NCBI GenBank assembly: GCA_026018925.1 | Contig: JAKSZU010000002.1 | Span: 12,459,662-12,523,661 of the forward strand | Length of the DNA stretch: 64,000 nt | Source: Tupaia tana | Lineage: Eukaryota > Chordata > Mammalia > Scandentia > Tupaiidae | Reading direction: 5' to 3' | Part shown: piece by piece, positions 10,301 to 21,335 of the stretch | Numbering within the stretch: the stretch's first letter is position 1 | How the letters are laid out: the number at the start of each line of letters is the position of its first letter | Program-made: the position numbers and the translations under genes | Notes under the pieces: generated by a model | What the model was told of the DNA's origin: nothing | What the model saw: the letters and a program-made list of their open reading frames with translations, nothing else | Databases searched by the model: none

Positions 10301-11107
10301 TTACTCAACACTTTGACTTTGTTTCCCCATTCTTTCCTTGCCTGCATTGTTTCCACTGAGAGATCCAATTTTAGCCTGATGGGGACCTTTGTAAGTAACT
10401 TGACGTTTCCTTCTTGCCAACTTTAGTATCTTGCCTTTGTCTGTTGTTTTTGCCAGTCTGGCTATGATGTGCCTTGGAGAGAATCTTCTTGGGTTGATTC
10501 TAGTCAGGATCCTATGTATTTCTTGGGTCTGGATATTTGAAAGCCTGTCTAGGTTTGGAAAATTTTCTTCCAGGATTTCATGGAATAAATTATCTAGGCC
10601 CTTATTATTTTCTTCCTCTTCTGGAATACCAATTATCTGGATGTTGGGGTGCTTGATGGTATCCAGTATTCCTCGTATATTATCCTCATTTTTCATGGTT
10701 GTCTTCTCAATCTTCTTGATGCTTTTTTCTAGGTCAGATGTTTTGTCTTCTACATTAGAGATTCGATCTTCTGCCTGGTCTAACCTACTTTTAATACTTT
10801 CAAGGGAGGTTTTGATTTCCTGTATCACATTCTTCAATCCTAGAAGTTCCATCTGGTTCTTGTTTAAGGTATCCGTTTCTTCTTTCAAGTCATGAAAGGA
10901 CTTCCTCATCTCCTGGAGCTCCTTGTCTCTTTTCTCTTCCATCTCAGTTAGTTTGATCACAACAAATATTCTGAATTCCTTATCAGACATGTCCACGATG
11001 TCCATTGTGTTGACTGTGGGTGATGTAGGCTTGAGGATTTCCCTTGGGGGGAGAGCCTTATGTTGGTTACTCATATTTCTTGAGCCTCTGTGATTGTTCC
11101 TAGTCAT
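10301..11107 (-). pseudogene. L1 ORF1 (RNA-binding chaperone), frameshifted near the C-terminus
   Basis: A 268-residue frame with the standard ORF1p layout: a short N-terminal segment, a long coiled coil (about residues 50-145, with repeated E/K/L heptads such as LDQAEDRISNVEDKTSDLEK), an RRM-like core (IQIIGIPEEEENNKGLDNLF, through HRILTRINPRRFSPRHIIAR), and the start of the C-terminal domain. From about residue 241 the frame slips (near 10380-10390), so the expected 'APIRL...' CTD appears only in another frame. This loses the part needed for RNA binding. The start at 11107 follows the 5' UTR. Confidence 0.93.
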
Positions 11108-11647
11108 CAGGTAATCTATATGTTGCTTCTAACTTATTAAAGGTATCTCTGAGTGTTAAAAGTTGTACAGGATTAGAAAATTGATGATTTCTCTTATAGT
11201 TGGCCTACCTGTTGCTCACAATTACCATTAACTGTTGCCTCTAGTCCTGGATGACCCAAAGTCTTCCCTGTTTCTAAGGAGTGGTGAGCCTCCAACTGAC
11301 CTAATAAGCAACACCTCAAGAGCAAAGAATAACCAAAATAAAAGAAATTGTGCGGTGCGCATTGTGTGCCGCACGCTATTCAAATCACTAAAATTCAGAG
11401 AGTCCAAAGGCAAGTGGTCAAGGACCAGAGGATGAGTGACAGGTCCAGGGCTGTCGGGCCAGGCCGCCGGGTGTCCAGAACTTCTGGCTGGCTCGATCCG
11501 GTTTGCGGTTGGGGTGGGGTGCGAGTTCGTCTTAACGTCTCATGCAACCAACCTGGGGTCCAAGGAGGAGTAGGGGTGGGGATGCACGAAGGACCAGGGC
11601 GTCGGTCAGGCTTGCAGCCTCAGGCTGCCGGGTGTCCAGAACTTCTG
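11108..11647 (-). promoter_or_regulatory. L1 5' UTR / internal promoter region with repeated unit
   Basis: The 5' end of the antisense L1. It turns GC- and CpG-rich between 11430 and 11647. CCGGGTGTCCAGAACTTCTG occurs exactly at 11467-11486 and again at 11628-11647, so part of the 5' UTR is repeated with a 161-bp period, like the monomers of some rodent L1 promoters. The boundary at 11647 coincides with the direct repeat at 11648-11661. Confidence 0.7.
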
Positions 11648-11661
11648 AACAAAGCTTATTT
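11648..11661. repeat. 14-bp direct repeat (candidate right TSD of the long L1)
   Basis: Second copy of AACAAAGCTTATTT, the partner of 4899-4912. Confidence 0.55.
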
Positions 11662-12101
11662 AACAACAGAAATATCAGTCAAAAAAAGCACTAAATAGAT
11701 AAAGAAGGGGCATAATATGGTCAAAAGAAGCAAAATCTGCCAAAATGACTTAAAAGTTATCTTCTACTGACTTGCTTCTATAATCTAAAAAGATTATAAA
11801 AACAAGATATTAGAATTATAAGAAAGTTTGACAAACACACAAAGTAGAAGATTATAATTTTAACAAACTAATATAGATTAAATAGACAAAAAAGTTTTTT
11901 AAAAATATAATGATTTCAAACAACAAAATTGTCAGGTAAGTTTTAACACATAGATCAGAATTCTGCACCCAGCAGACAGACTTTTTTTAATGTTCATAGA
12001 CCATTACATAATTGACCAAAAAGAAGATTAAAAATCTCAACAAATTCCAAATAATCTATATTATTTTAATTATATTTTCTAAGTATAATACAACTAAAAG
12101 T
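11662..12101 (+). repeat. Old L1M ORF2 fragment, endonuclease region
   Basis: Sense-strand decayed LINE. The distal part follows the L1 endonuclease/linker layout: TTTAACAAACTAATATAGAT, GAATTCTGCACCCAGCAGAC, then AAAATCTCAACAAATTCCAA. It is interrupted at 12102 by a younger L1 and resumes at 12939. Confidence 0.75.
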
Positions 12102-12111
12102 ATAGTGTTTT
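12102..12111. repeat. Left TSD of truncated young L1
   Basis: ATAGTGTTTT, repeated at 12929-12938. Confidence 0.85.
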
Positions 12112-12928
12112 TATTTTATTTTATATATTCAGTCACTATACATCACTTAGCTTGTAAAGTGAATTTGCCCAACATGACTACACTTCACCACAGTCTATTT
12201 GAAGATTTTACACGTTACCATCAACAGATAATCATCCATTTCTGTGTCCCATGAATGTCTTGTCTATTTTTCTTGATTCCTTTTCTCACACTCTCCCCCT
12301 TCACCCCCCTCCTCTTCCCACACTGTTTTCAGTATCTGTAACCATTTTCCATGTTTCTATATCCTCTAATCTTTCAGTTATTTTAAGTGGAGACATACAA
12401 TGCCTCTCTTTCATAGTCTGGCTTGCTTGACTCAGCAGTAAATCTTCTATGTTTGTCCACTTTCTTTTTTTTTTTTTTTTTTTGGAGAGGTTTTTGCTAT
12501 AGGGCACATGCGCTCACCAGAAAGACAGAGAGAGACAGAGAGATAGAAAGCAAGAAATCACCCCCCAGGGGGGATGGCCACACCACAATCCCTTCTCCTC
12601 CATTCTCCTCTCAGGATTTTGGGCATGCACACACGCACATGCACCTGGCATGCGTTTAAGCCACCAGGTCCGGAACTAGAACCATAGTCAACTACATGGG
12701 AGTTCAGTGCCATAGCCATTACACTAACTGCTGGTCCCTCCACTTTCAATAAAATGCCAGGGTCTTGTGTTTTATGGCTGAGTAGTATTCCATAGAGTCT
12801 ATGTGCCACGCTTTTCTATCCATTCATCTGTTCGTAGACATTGAGTTAGTTCCATGTCTTAGCAATTGTGAATAATGCCACAATAAACATAGATGTACAA
12901 GCACATTTCCTACTGAGTGTTCTCAAGG
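12112..12928 (-). mobile_element. 5'-truncated young L1 (ORF2 3' end plus 3' UTR), antisense
   Basis: Matches the 3' end of the L1 at 5680-6230: TCACTTAGCTTGTAAAGTGA, the polypurine tract as CACCCCCCTCCTCTTCCCAC, TTTATGGCTGAGTAGTATTC and GTGAATAATGCCACAATAAA. It is flanked by a 10-bp TSD and begins with T-rich sequence, i.e. an old poly(A). About 540 bp of L1 remain once the SINE at 12465-12738 is removed. It lands inside the old L1M. Confidence 0.92.
12465..12738 (-). repeat. Young full-length tRNA-derived SINE inside truncated L1
   Basis: Antisense copy with a long poly(T), TATAGGGCACATGCGCTCAC, the CACCCCCCAGGGGGGATGG palindrome and the head ending CTGCTGGTCCC. The TSD TCCACTTTC is at 12456-12464 and 12739-12747. 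Confidence 0.95.
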
Positions 12929-12938
12929 ATAGTGTTTT

Positions 12939-14010
12939 AAATGAATTTTATAAACTAAAGCTTTATAAACTAAAGCTTTAAATAGACAATAAATGCAAAC
13001 CATTCCATTTTAGAATAAGAAAAAGGTCAATAATGTAAACTCAAAAATGAAAAGAAAGAAGGAAATAAAGAGCAAAACTTAATGAAGTGGACATCAAAGA
13101 AATAGTGGAGACAGTCTGTAAAATCAAAATCTGGTCTTTTGAAATGGCAATAACATAGACAGATTTTCACCAAGACTGGGCACTGAAAAAAAAGATACAA
13201 ATAAATTATAACAGGAATAAAAAGAGAAGTATGACAGACATTTTGTCATAAGCAATTCTAATAAATATAAAATTTAGTTGAAATAAATAATTTATAAGAA
13301 AAATGTAAATCATTAAATTATTCAAGAAAAGTTGAAGTCCTGAATAAATCAAAAACTTTAAAAAAATAGAATAAGTAATCAAAGGCTGCCAACCACCGCC
13401 CCAAAGAAGCAATAGGCCAGATTATTTTACAGTCAATTTTTTCCAAATCTTCAAATAATATTATCTATTTCTCTTACAACAAACTATTCTAGAAAAGTGA
13501 AAAAAAGGGACTTGAAGAAGATAGGATAACTCTCAATAGCAAAACTGGAAGTAGATAACACTAGAAAGAAAATTACAGGCCAGGCTCATGTGTAAGCATA
13601 AATGCAAAAATCTAACTAACATATTGTCATGTAAAAATATAAAATAAAATATGTCATGATCAAATAGAGGTATATTTGAATGGACGTTAAAACTTAATAT
13701 TAAAGTCCTGATGTGAAGTCTTGAAAAGGACACTGTACCTTATATCATTCTTCCTGTAAAAATGTAACCCCAGTTTAATGATGGAAAAAAAAAAAAAAAA
13801 CAGACAAATCCAAATTGAGGAAATTCTACAAAATACCTGACTAGTATTTTTCAAAACCATTAAGATCATGAAAAATAACAAAAAACTAAGAATTTATCTC
13901 AGAACAGATGCGACTGGGGAGATATGATGATTAAAGGCAGTGCTGTATCTTGGTGGGATCCTGGAACAGAAAACGGACTTCAGTGGAAAAAGTGAAATCT
14001 AAGTTCAGTA
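12939..14010 (+). repeat. Old L1M, ORF2 3' part and 3' UTR
   Basis: Sense-strand L1M. ORF2-like landmarks include TCTTTTGAAATGGCAATAAC, AAGAAAATTACAGGCCAGGC and ATGCAAAAATCTAACTAACA. It then has a 3' UTR with the L1M signature (AAAACCATTAAGATCATGAA, then GTGGGATCCTGGAACAGAAA). No intact frame remains. Together with 3313-3780 and 11662-12101 this is one LINE copy opened up by later insertions. Confidence 0.8.
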
Positions 14011-15070
14011 CCAGTCGATGTGGGGCAGAGGACAGTGTGCCAAGACGAAGGAGGCAAAAGAGGCCTGGGTTCAACATTCTTAGACACATGGAGGTGAGGG
14101 GCCAGATGAGGCTGGAAAGGCAGCCGTGGGCTGACAGTGGGAGACTCCTACCCCAAGACTCTATGAACACTGGGCAGACATGAGGGGAGCAGCAGAAGTA
14201 ACACGATCACTTTTATCTTGAAAATGAATGGCTCTGGCTGAGTCGTAGAGAAGGAACTGGAAGAAAGCAAGACCTGAAGTACAAGTAGGTTAGGTGGTGA
14301 CCTGTTGCCAGAGGTGCTGGGGGGCCTAAACCAGGGCGAACCTTTGGAGACAGGGTGAAGGGATCCAATTTGAGAGACCAAAGGAGAGGAATCAACAGGC
14401 TGGATAACCTCGGCATGCAGAGATGAGGGAGAGAGAAGAATCAATCCCACAGTTGGGGCTAGACCTCTTGGGTGGGCAGGGAGTGAGGTGAAGAGACTCT
14501 GGGAAGAGACTGGAACAAGGCCAACAGGTCACACAGGGACCAGTTAAGTTTGAGGTGACCAAGGGCAAAGAGATATGGTACCCCAAGGGGAAGGGCCATG
14601 GATTGAGAAAGGACAGACAAATAAAAGCCGGGGTCAGGTCTGCTGAACACAGCAGCCCCAGCCGACCTGTGCGCATTCTTTTATAGGCAAGGCAAAGCCT
14701 AGTGCTTCAGCTGTGGAGCGCCTCATGGCACTAAACAAGCCTCTCCTGGCCTTCTCTGGCTGACCTCAGGTTCTTCTATCTGTAAAGCCCAGCAGTAGAT
14801 TATGTCTTTGTTTAGGGCTTTCGCATGCCCTGCAGTGATAGCGCAAAGACTGTATCTACTTTCAGGTGCTCCCTGCTGTTAACTGATATTTCTGAGTGGA
14901 TATTTTCACTATTTGTATATCTTCTTTGGAAAAGTTTCTTAATCTTTTGGTTGACTGTGTACTACATTAGTTAAAAAATAAAGATTATATGTGAAAAACC
15001 AACACACACATACACGCACACACATGCACACACATCACATATGGCTATAATAATATATACTCATACATAC
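14011..15070. other. Unique sequence, no gene recognised
   Basis: GC-richer purine-biased stretch (14010-14690), then AT-rich DNA ending in a CA/TA-rich tract at 15003-15070. Short open frames here have no recognisable domain, coding signature or splice context. Confidence 0.6.
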
Positions 15071-15384
15071 AAATTGAGCATCATCCCTAATCTGAAAATC
15101 AAAATTTTCTGAGCACCAACATGACACTACAAGTGAAAAATTTCTTATCTGACCTTGCATAACAGGTTGTAGTAAAAGGCTATAATACAAAACTATTACG
15201 TAAAATTAACCTTCAGCCTATGTATATAAGGTGTTTATGAAACATAAATGAATTTCATGTTTCAAGTTGGGTCCCATCTCCAAGATATCTCATTATATAT
15301 ATTCAAAAATTCCAAAATCCAAAGTATAATCCAAAATCTGAAACACTTCTAGTCCCAACCAATTTGGATGAGGGATATTTAATC
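15071..15384 (+). mobile_element. MER2-like Tigger-type MITE
   Basis: Ends are imperfect inverted repeats (AAATTGAGCATCATCCCTAA on the left, GATGAGGGATATTTAATC on the right). The interior has the MER2-type layout: TGAGCACCAACATGACACT, CCTTCAGCCTATGTATATAA, AAGTTGGGTCCCATCTCCAA and ATCCAAAATCTGAAACACTT. It is a non-autonomous pogo/Tigger-type element with no coding capacity. Confidence 0.8.
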
Positions 15385-16154
15385 AAATATTAGTATACCG
15401 ATATATATTATATATTACTATGTATTTGTATATTTACATAATAAAAACTAACTTCTGTATAATAAAAATGAAAAAATCAAAAATGTAAAGGCTAATACTA
15501 GAACTGAATGTTGATATAAGTATTTTTCTCCCTGAGCCTTATTATTTTCATGAATTCAAAGAAATAACATCAGGTACAAATGTAAAGACAAATTGAGGAG
15601 CTGGGTCTACAAAGACAAAATTGGGGGTATCCTCTTGACCTCCTTTCCTCTCCCCCCTGAATTCTGCTGGAGTTGAAAAATAACGTCTCAGATTCCACCT
15701 TTGAGCTCAATGGATTCTGGCTTGGAGACCACTGGACCTACCCACTTTTCATGTCTATATGAGCAGAGTCATTTCTGGAATCCAGAAACTTTGGTTTGAT
15801 TTTTATCTCTTTCTCTTTCCAGCTGAATCTTAAATCTTTAAAAAATCACTTGATCACTCTTGTCTTGAGTTTCTCATCCTTAAGCTAAAGATTAAATTTT
15901 TCACAGCATAATAAAGATTAAAAGAATCGAAGTATGTGAAAGTGATTTGTGAGCTAAAATCAGCATTCTCCATGATGTTAGGTGCTACACTGGCATTTCG
16001 TTGTTGCTTTTGTAGACCAAATCTTAGCCATGAGGTCCATGCATCCCATCTACATTTTCATCAGCTATAAATACCAATGTGTCACTCTTCTCCTAAATCT
16101 AGAGTGACACTAACTCTTTGGAATCATTAGTTATTTCTTTCTGTTCGTCTAAGA
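15385..16154. other. Unique AT-rich sequence
   Basis: No repeat family, gene or RNA gene recognised. Confidence 0.6.
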
Positions 16155-16363
16155 CGCTGGTTTTCAACTTGGAATTATTTTCTCTCCTGGTGGACATTTG
16201 ACAAAGTCTGGAGACATTTTTTGGTTGCTACCAATGAGGGTTGGGGGAACAGTACTGGCATCTAGTGGTAGAGGCCAGGGACTCTGCTATACACCCTGCA
16301 ATGCACAGGACAGCCCTACAACAAAGAGGATTCAATGTCAGTGGGGCTGAGTTGAGACCCTTT
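16155..16363 (+). mobile_element. MER5A-like hAT-Charlie element
   Basis: Recognisable from end to end: a CGCTGGTTTTCAACTTGG terminal repeat, TCTGGAGACATTTTTTGGTT, TACTGGCATCTAGTGGTAGA, GCAATGCACAGGACAGCCCT, and the facing end GGGGCTGAGTTGAGACCCTT. A non-autonomous DNA transposon of the placental ancestor. Small frames over it are chance. Confidence 0.92.
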
Positions 16364-18044
16364 GAATTGTTGATCTGTCCTCCAAATGTATGTTCTCTAG
16401 AAGAGCCTGAATGTCTTTGGAGAGAGACTAATGGGATGAACAGCATGGATGTTTGGGTTGTTGGTCTTTGCCACTGCAGTCCAATTCCATTTCCCTTAGA
16501 GGTCACTTGCCCACATTAGCCAAAGTCCCTTGGGCACTGTGTAGGGGAGACACTGACACCTACTGGAGAAGAAAGAGGAGAACAAGGCCTGCAGGTTAGT
16601 ATGATAGGCTTACAGGAAAGAGGGCAGCTCACTCTCCCTCTTCACTTATGGACCATTTTAATACATATTAAATCTGAGGTGGTGAAAACCTTAAAAGTAT
16701 GAATTTAAATCTCATAGAAATAACAGTAACATTTTGCTACTTTCCCCTCTATACCTGTCTGCTCCCTTCTGGTTAGCTCCTCTGACTTTTTCCCATGCTT
16801 CTACACTTGGGCATTTCTGGGAAGTCAAAGATGCCTCATACACTATCAATAGATCGTCATTCTTAAGTTCACACCATTTCTCTTGCATATCTGTGTGGGA
16901 AGCACCCATTAACCATCAGGAGAGGGGTTGGTAGCCTCATCTCTAATTTGGAATCCTAAGACTTGGCCTTTATCACCATTTCTTGACCACAGCAAATAAT
17001 CAGCTACCAAAAGTAACTGGCATATTTTCATTCCTACCCTTGGTCACTTAACCTGCTGCCTTCTGTTAATTTCCAAGAACAAAAGTCAAGTTGATCATCT
17101 GAATTGTGAATTATTCAGTCTAACAGCATGGAAATTAATAAGGCAAAATCGTGAAACTACCATCTGTCTCAAGTATATCTACTTGTAGATGTTTATCAAG
17201 CTAAGAAACTTGCCATATGTGTAACATATTGTCTGAAGGAAAGGAAGCTCTCATTTTCTAGAAAATCTTGACTTTGTATGTTACGTTTTTGTTCTAACTT
17301 GTTAGATGGCCTCCCCTTCCTGTCACAGGTAAATCAATGACTGCATCCCATTCTTCTCTAGCAGCTTTCCATTATAGTAATTCTAATGGCTTCTGTTTAC
17401 ATAGGGGGTTCAACCTCATTCTACAACGGATCTGATGACATCTTTTAAGTCCAATCTGTTCTTGTATTTTGCCTTACAAACTAATGTGTTTTTAAAATGT
17501 CTTTTCAAAAATTATATACTTGAATTTTTCTCATAGTGGCTTTTGTCCAAACATCTCTAATTGTTTTGGAGATGATATCCCATTCATTTTCACAATATTC
17601 CTCTGAAAATGTAGACAATATTGTGCCACCTTGCACATGGTCAAACTACAGCATGTGGGAGTCGATAACTCTTTCCATCGTGCTTCTAAATCGCCATCCC
17701 TTTCCTATCCTATAAGCCCACGGAGTACAGTTCATTCTCTCCTGAACATCTTCTGCAGTTCACCAAATACCCCTGACGAAGCTTATCAGTCTCGACTCCC
17801 GTGACAGTTGCTTGAGAATATCTGGCCTACCTTCCTTAGCCTGTGGGTTCCGTGTCCTCATCTGATTCGTCTATGACCACACACAGAACTCAGAGCATTA
17901 TGATCAGCACAGTTCAATACTGGAGAGTTACAAGTGGGTTTCAGGTCTGAATAAAGGGAAGGAATGTGAGCATTATATATGGATGCGTTGTCCCACATAT
18001 CATAAATACCGAAAATGAAAATGTTGCATTTTTGCAGATGGACA
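16364..18044. other. Unique sequence
   Basis: No gene, RNA gene or repeat family recognised. Composition is even and moderately AT-rich. Confidence 0.55.
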
Positions 18045-18195
18045 GTAGTACATTTGTTTTCACCGCACTTTTGTTCTTTATTTAATCCTCATAGCAATCT
18101 CATTACACAGGCAGGGCTGCCGTCTCCAATTTAAAGGAGAGTAAACTGAGACTCAACAAGATTAAGTTACCATCCCAGCATCTTCCGTTTCCTTA
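18045..18195 (+). repeat. MIR SINE fragment
   Basis: TTTAATCCTCATAGCAATCT, then GGAGAGTAAACTGAGACTCA and AAGATTAAGTTACC follow the MIR core in order. Confidence 0.85.
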
Positions 18196-18575
18196 AGGAA
18201 TAGAGCACGTCCTACCAAACTGTGGTGTTCCCAGGGTGTTCTTTCTACCCCTGCATTTCCTCTGAAACTCTGCCAGCCAATCTTGCCTTCATGTCCACCT
18301 CTTGTGTCCAGAATATGATTTTCCTAAAACCCAGCTTTTGTCACATTTCTCTCTAAAAATTACCAATAGCTACCAATTATCCTTCAGAAGGAAATAAAAA
18401 GTATTTAACCAACCAATAAAGACCGTCCATGGTTTTAATGTCCTTCCAGGCTTTCCTCAAGCACAGACTCTTTGCTCTGCTGCGCTGGTCAGTCGGCCGC
18501 TGCTTCCCAGCTCCCAGCAACCACTGCCCCCACCTTCAGGTCCACCACAGTCCCCCCTTCTACCAGAGCCTCTCT

Positions 18576-18757
18576 CTTCTTTTTAATCCTTCTTTTTTAT
18601 TTTTGCCATAGGGCATATGTGCTTACTGGAGAGAGACAGAGAGAGGACAAATGAGAAATCACCCCCAGGGCGGATGGCCACACCACAATCCCTTCTCTAT
18701 TCTCCCCTCGGGATTTCGAGCTCGCATGCGCACATGCCCGGCATGTTTCTCACGCAG
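18576..18757 (-). repeat. 5'-truncated tRNA-derived SINE lacking its tRNA head
   Basis: Antisense copy with tail, palindromic block (CACCCCCAGGGCGGATGG) and body, stopping at GGCATGTTTCTCACGCAG before the tRNA-like promoter. The 13-bp TSD CCAGAGCCTCTCT (18563-18575 and 18758-18770) brackets exactly the truncated element. The head was therefore lost during insertion (incomplete reverse transcription), not deleted later. Confidence 0.9.
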
Positions 18758-18770
18758 CCAGAGCCTCTCT

Positions 18771-20800
18771 GTAACTGGGGTAGCGGTGGATCTGTACTTT
18801 CACGTAAGACTCATGACTGCCTGCTTCTGAAGCAGTTGTTGCATCTCTTTATCCACTGTGATGCCTGATTCAATGTCTTCCACGGTGTCGGGATTTGGTT
18901 AATACCCACTGCTTGGTTGGTAGCATTGAAAATAGGAAATGAAGCAGAAAACTTACTCTTGGGGAAAAGGGATGTCTGCAGGCATGTTAGGAATGTGTAC
19001 TAAGTCACAGCTCATCATAGTGGAAAGGGTTTATTCTTACCAGTTCTTTTTTGGTTTTGGCTTAAAGCTGCAAATCAGCAGCCTGAGTGTGGTGTCTCTG
19101 ACCATCAGAGGCAGGCTTTGGAGGGCGGTTTTTATGTCCGTTATCTTTGTGCCCTTTCATTGCACTGAGAACAGTGTCTGGCATATATTATGCATGCTCT
19201 GAATATATTTAAAATTTTTCTTTCATTACGGAAAATTCATTTAACTTCGATACATGCAGGGACAGATGGAATGTAACTTTCGCTAGCAGGCGTCACCCTG
19301 AGGCGTGGCGTAACGAGCGCTGGCAGAGGCCGGCCATCACGGGCTGGTGAGCATCACACATGGAAAACATTCCTTTCTGGCTGGAGAGCTGCACCTAAGC
19401 CCTGCACCCTCTGCTTAAGCACACAGCGCTTTGTGAAAGAATGTGTGGGGCACCTCAAACCAGCCATTCCTCTGAAGGCTCAAGCGGTAGCGTACTCAAC
19501 ATTGAATCAGAGTACGGGAAACAACTGCGATGCCACTTCTCTTTGCATAAGAGCAATTTTCCTGGCAACTCGTTTCTTTTCTCTCTGGCTCCAACCTGGC
19601 GTGTGGTGGTGTACAGAACGCCAGAGACCAGCCAGCACGTGCAGCTCCAGGCAGTTGCCTGCGCTGCAGACAGCTGCTTCTTTGGTTGACCTGATCTGTC
19701 CACGCAACAGTAATTGGAGCTTCTGGAGCCCCTGGTACTTATACTTGGTACCCACCCAGAACCGGCCGCCACATAGCTGACTGGAGATCCATGCACGACA
19801 TTCTTGTAGAAGTGAAGGAGTGTTTTGTGAAAAATCTATGGCAGGAAAAAAAGTCCCTGATGCTGCAGCAATGACTGCCAAGCACTACTGGAGGAGACTG
19901 TGGAACTGCTGTGGGCTGTGAGGAGGGGGCGACTTCCAGCCTCTCGTGGGCCCAGCTGGCTTCCCTCTCCATCCCGGTTCTGTTCCAGCCCTGCCTTCTT
20001 CATAGCCCAGGCTGCTCTGTTCTCACACACACCCACACCCCACATCAAAGGCAGCAGGGCCCCACTTCTTCAGAACGCCACCCTGAATGGGTCCTGAGCC
20101 CTTGCTCAGGCCACCTCCCCCTCTCAGCCCACTCTACCCCAGGCTCTGCTTTCCACACTCCTGCATTCCTTCTGCAAGTCTCCATCCAGTACATTCAAAA
20201 CATTCAGAGCCAGAAGGCCTTCTCTCTGTTCAGCCCAGCCCTTTTCCCTTGCTAACCGTCAAGAAATCAGTCGCAGTTTCCTCACTCCCATCTGCGCTCA
20301 GCCCACCAGGAGCTGAGCGTCTTCCTGAATCTGCTCTCCTAGGGCAGCCATCTTGGTTTCACCTTCCCTGATTCCTCAACACCCTGCAACCCTCCCGTTG
20401 GCCCGCTCTGCCCTCGAGGCATGTACCTGCATCAGCTGCACCTACACCCTGCAGCCCCAACCAGAGTCCTACCTGAGTTCCAGCAGAGGCTTGACCTCTG
20501 CCGTGCCAGCCCAAGGAGCCTATCCCAGTGTCTGGACTCTCGCCATCCTCCCTGCAGGATGCAAATCCACTCTCCTCGAGTCCCACCACTTCTGTCAGCT
20601 CACCAGGAAGCTCATTTCCACTTCTGTAGAAAACTGAAAGTTGCCTGGGACTCCCCCATCCCTGGAACTCCTTGTTCTTGGTTCATCCCAAAAATTTAAT
20701 CACACATTTTTTTCATTTCTCCTGGGTGTCCTAGGTATGCTGTAGCTGTACCCCTCACGGTTACCTGCCAATTTCAATCATCTTTTTTGTTTGTTTTACA
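18771..20800. other. Unique sequence, GC-richer in part
   Basis: An L2-like 3' tail lies near 19150-19210 (AGTGTCTGGCATATATTATG). A weak CpG-bearing patch lies at 19270-19345 (GGCGTCACCCTGAGGCGTGG). Several 60-120 codon frames on both strands at 19.4-20.7 kb overlap one another with no domain, so I do not call a gene. Confidence 0.5.
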
Positions 20801-21058
20801 TTTTAGGTTTTGTTTTGTTTTGTTTCCGTAAGGTGCATGTGCTTCCCAGAGAGAGACAGTGAGAGGGAAAGAGAAATCACCACCCAGCTGGGATGGTCAC
20901 TCCACAATCCCTTCTCCTCCACTCTCCTCTCGGGATTTTGGGCATGCACATACACACATGCCCAGCATGATTTTCAAGCCACCAGAGCCAAGACTTGAAC
21001 CACAGTCACCCATGTGGGAGTCCAGAGCCTTAACCACTACTCTATCTGCTGGCCCCTC
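20801..21058 (-). repeat. tRNA-derived SINE, full-length
   Basis: Antisense: GTTTTGTTTTGTTTCCGTAA tail remnant, GAAATCACCACCCAGCTGGG block, body, and a tRNA head with CACCCATGTGGGAGTCCAGA ending CTGCTGGCCCC. A separate T-rich run follows at 21066-21090. Confidence 0.9.
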
Positions 21059-21204
21059 TACAGTTTCTTTTCTTTTTTTTTTTTTTTTTCCTAGTGTTTC
21101 TCCTTGGCCCTCAGTCATCCACTGATGGTGTCCTGACAGCCATGCCCCATCCCAGACTGGTCCCTAGCTTGTAGGCAGTGTTGGCCCACCACCACTGTCA
21201 CGCA

Positions 21205-21335
21205 GACAAGTGTCAGCCTGCGCCCCCATTTCCTCACTCATGAAAAGGGGAGGGCGACAGTACCTACCTTGGAGGGCCATTGTGAGGGTTCGATGAGTGA
21301 GCATTTCCTGGAGCTAGGAAGTGCTGCATGACAGT
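21205..21335 (-). repeat. MIR SINE fragment
   Basis: Reverse MIR core: CCATTTCCTCACTCATGAAA, GGCGACAGTACCTACCTTGG, then GTGAGGGTTCGATGAGTGAG. Confidence 0.8.

Larger units (their letters stand above)
5680..11647 (-). mobile_element. Nearly full-length young L1 LINE, antisense, inactivated
   Basis: A LINE-1 reading right to left: 5' UTR with repeated monomer-like sequence (11108-11647), ORF1 (11107 to about 10300), ORF2 (about 10060 to 5930) and a 3' UTR with a G-rich polypurine tract (seen as CCCCCCCCCC at 5873-5882 on the plus strand). Total about 6 kb, the usual mammalian L1 length. A SINE interrupts ORF2 at 7426-7686. Both ORFs are frameshifted and key motifs are changed, so it cannot move by itself. 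Three shorter copies of the same 3' end occur in this window (12112, 33959, 35196), so the lineage was active in this genome. Confidence 0.93.

Noticed and set aside
14148-14676. Minus-strand frames rich in Ser/Pro/Leu, candidate exon
   Set aside because: Several frames overlap, with no domain and no flanking splice signals that I can defend.
19433-20700. Cluster of overlapping 60-125 codon frames on both strands
   Set aside because: GC-richer DNA yields long chance frames. No domain, consistent frame or splice-site pattern is visible, and both strands are equally open.
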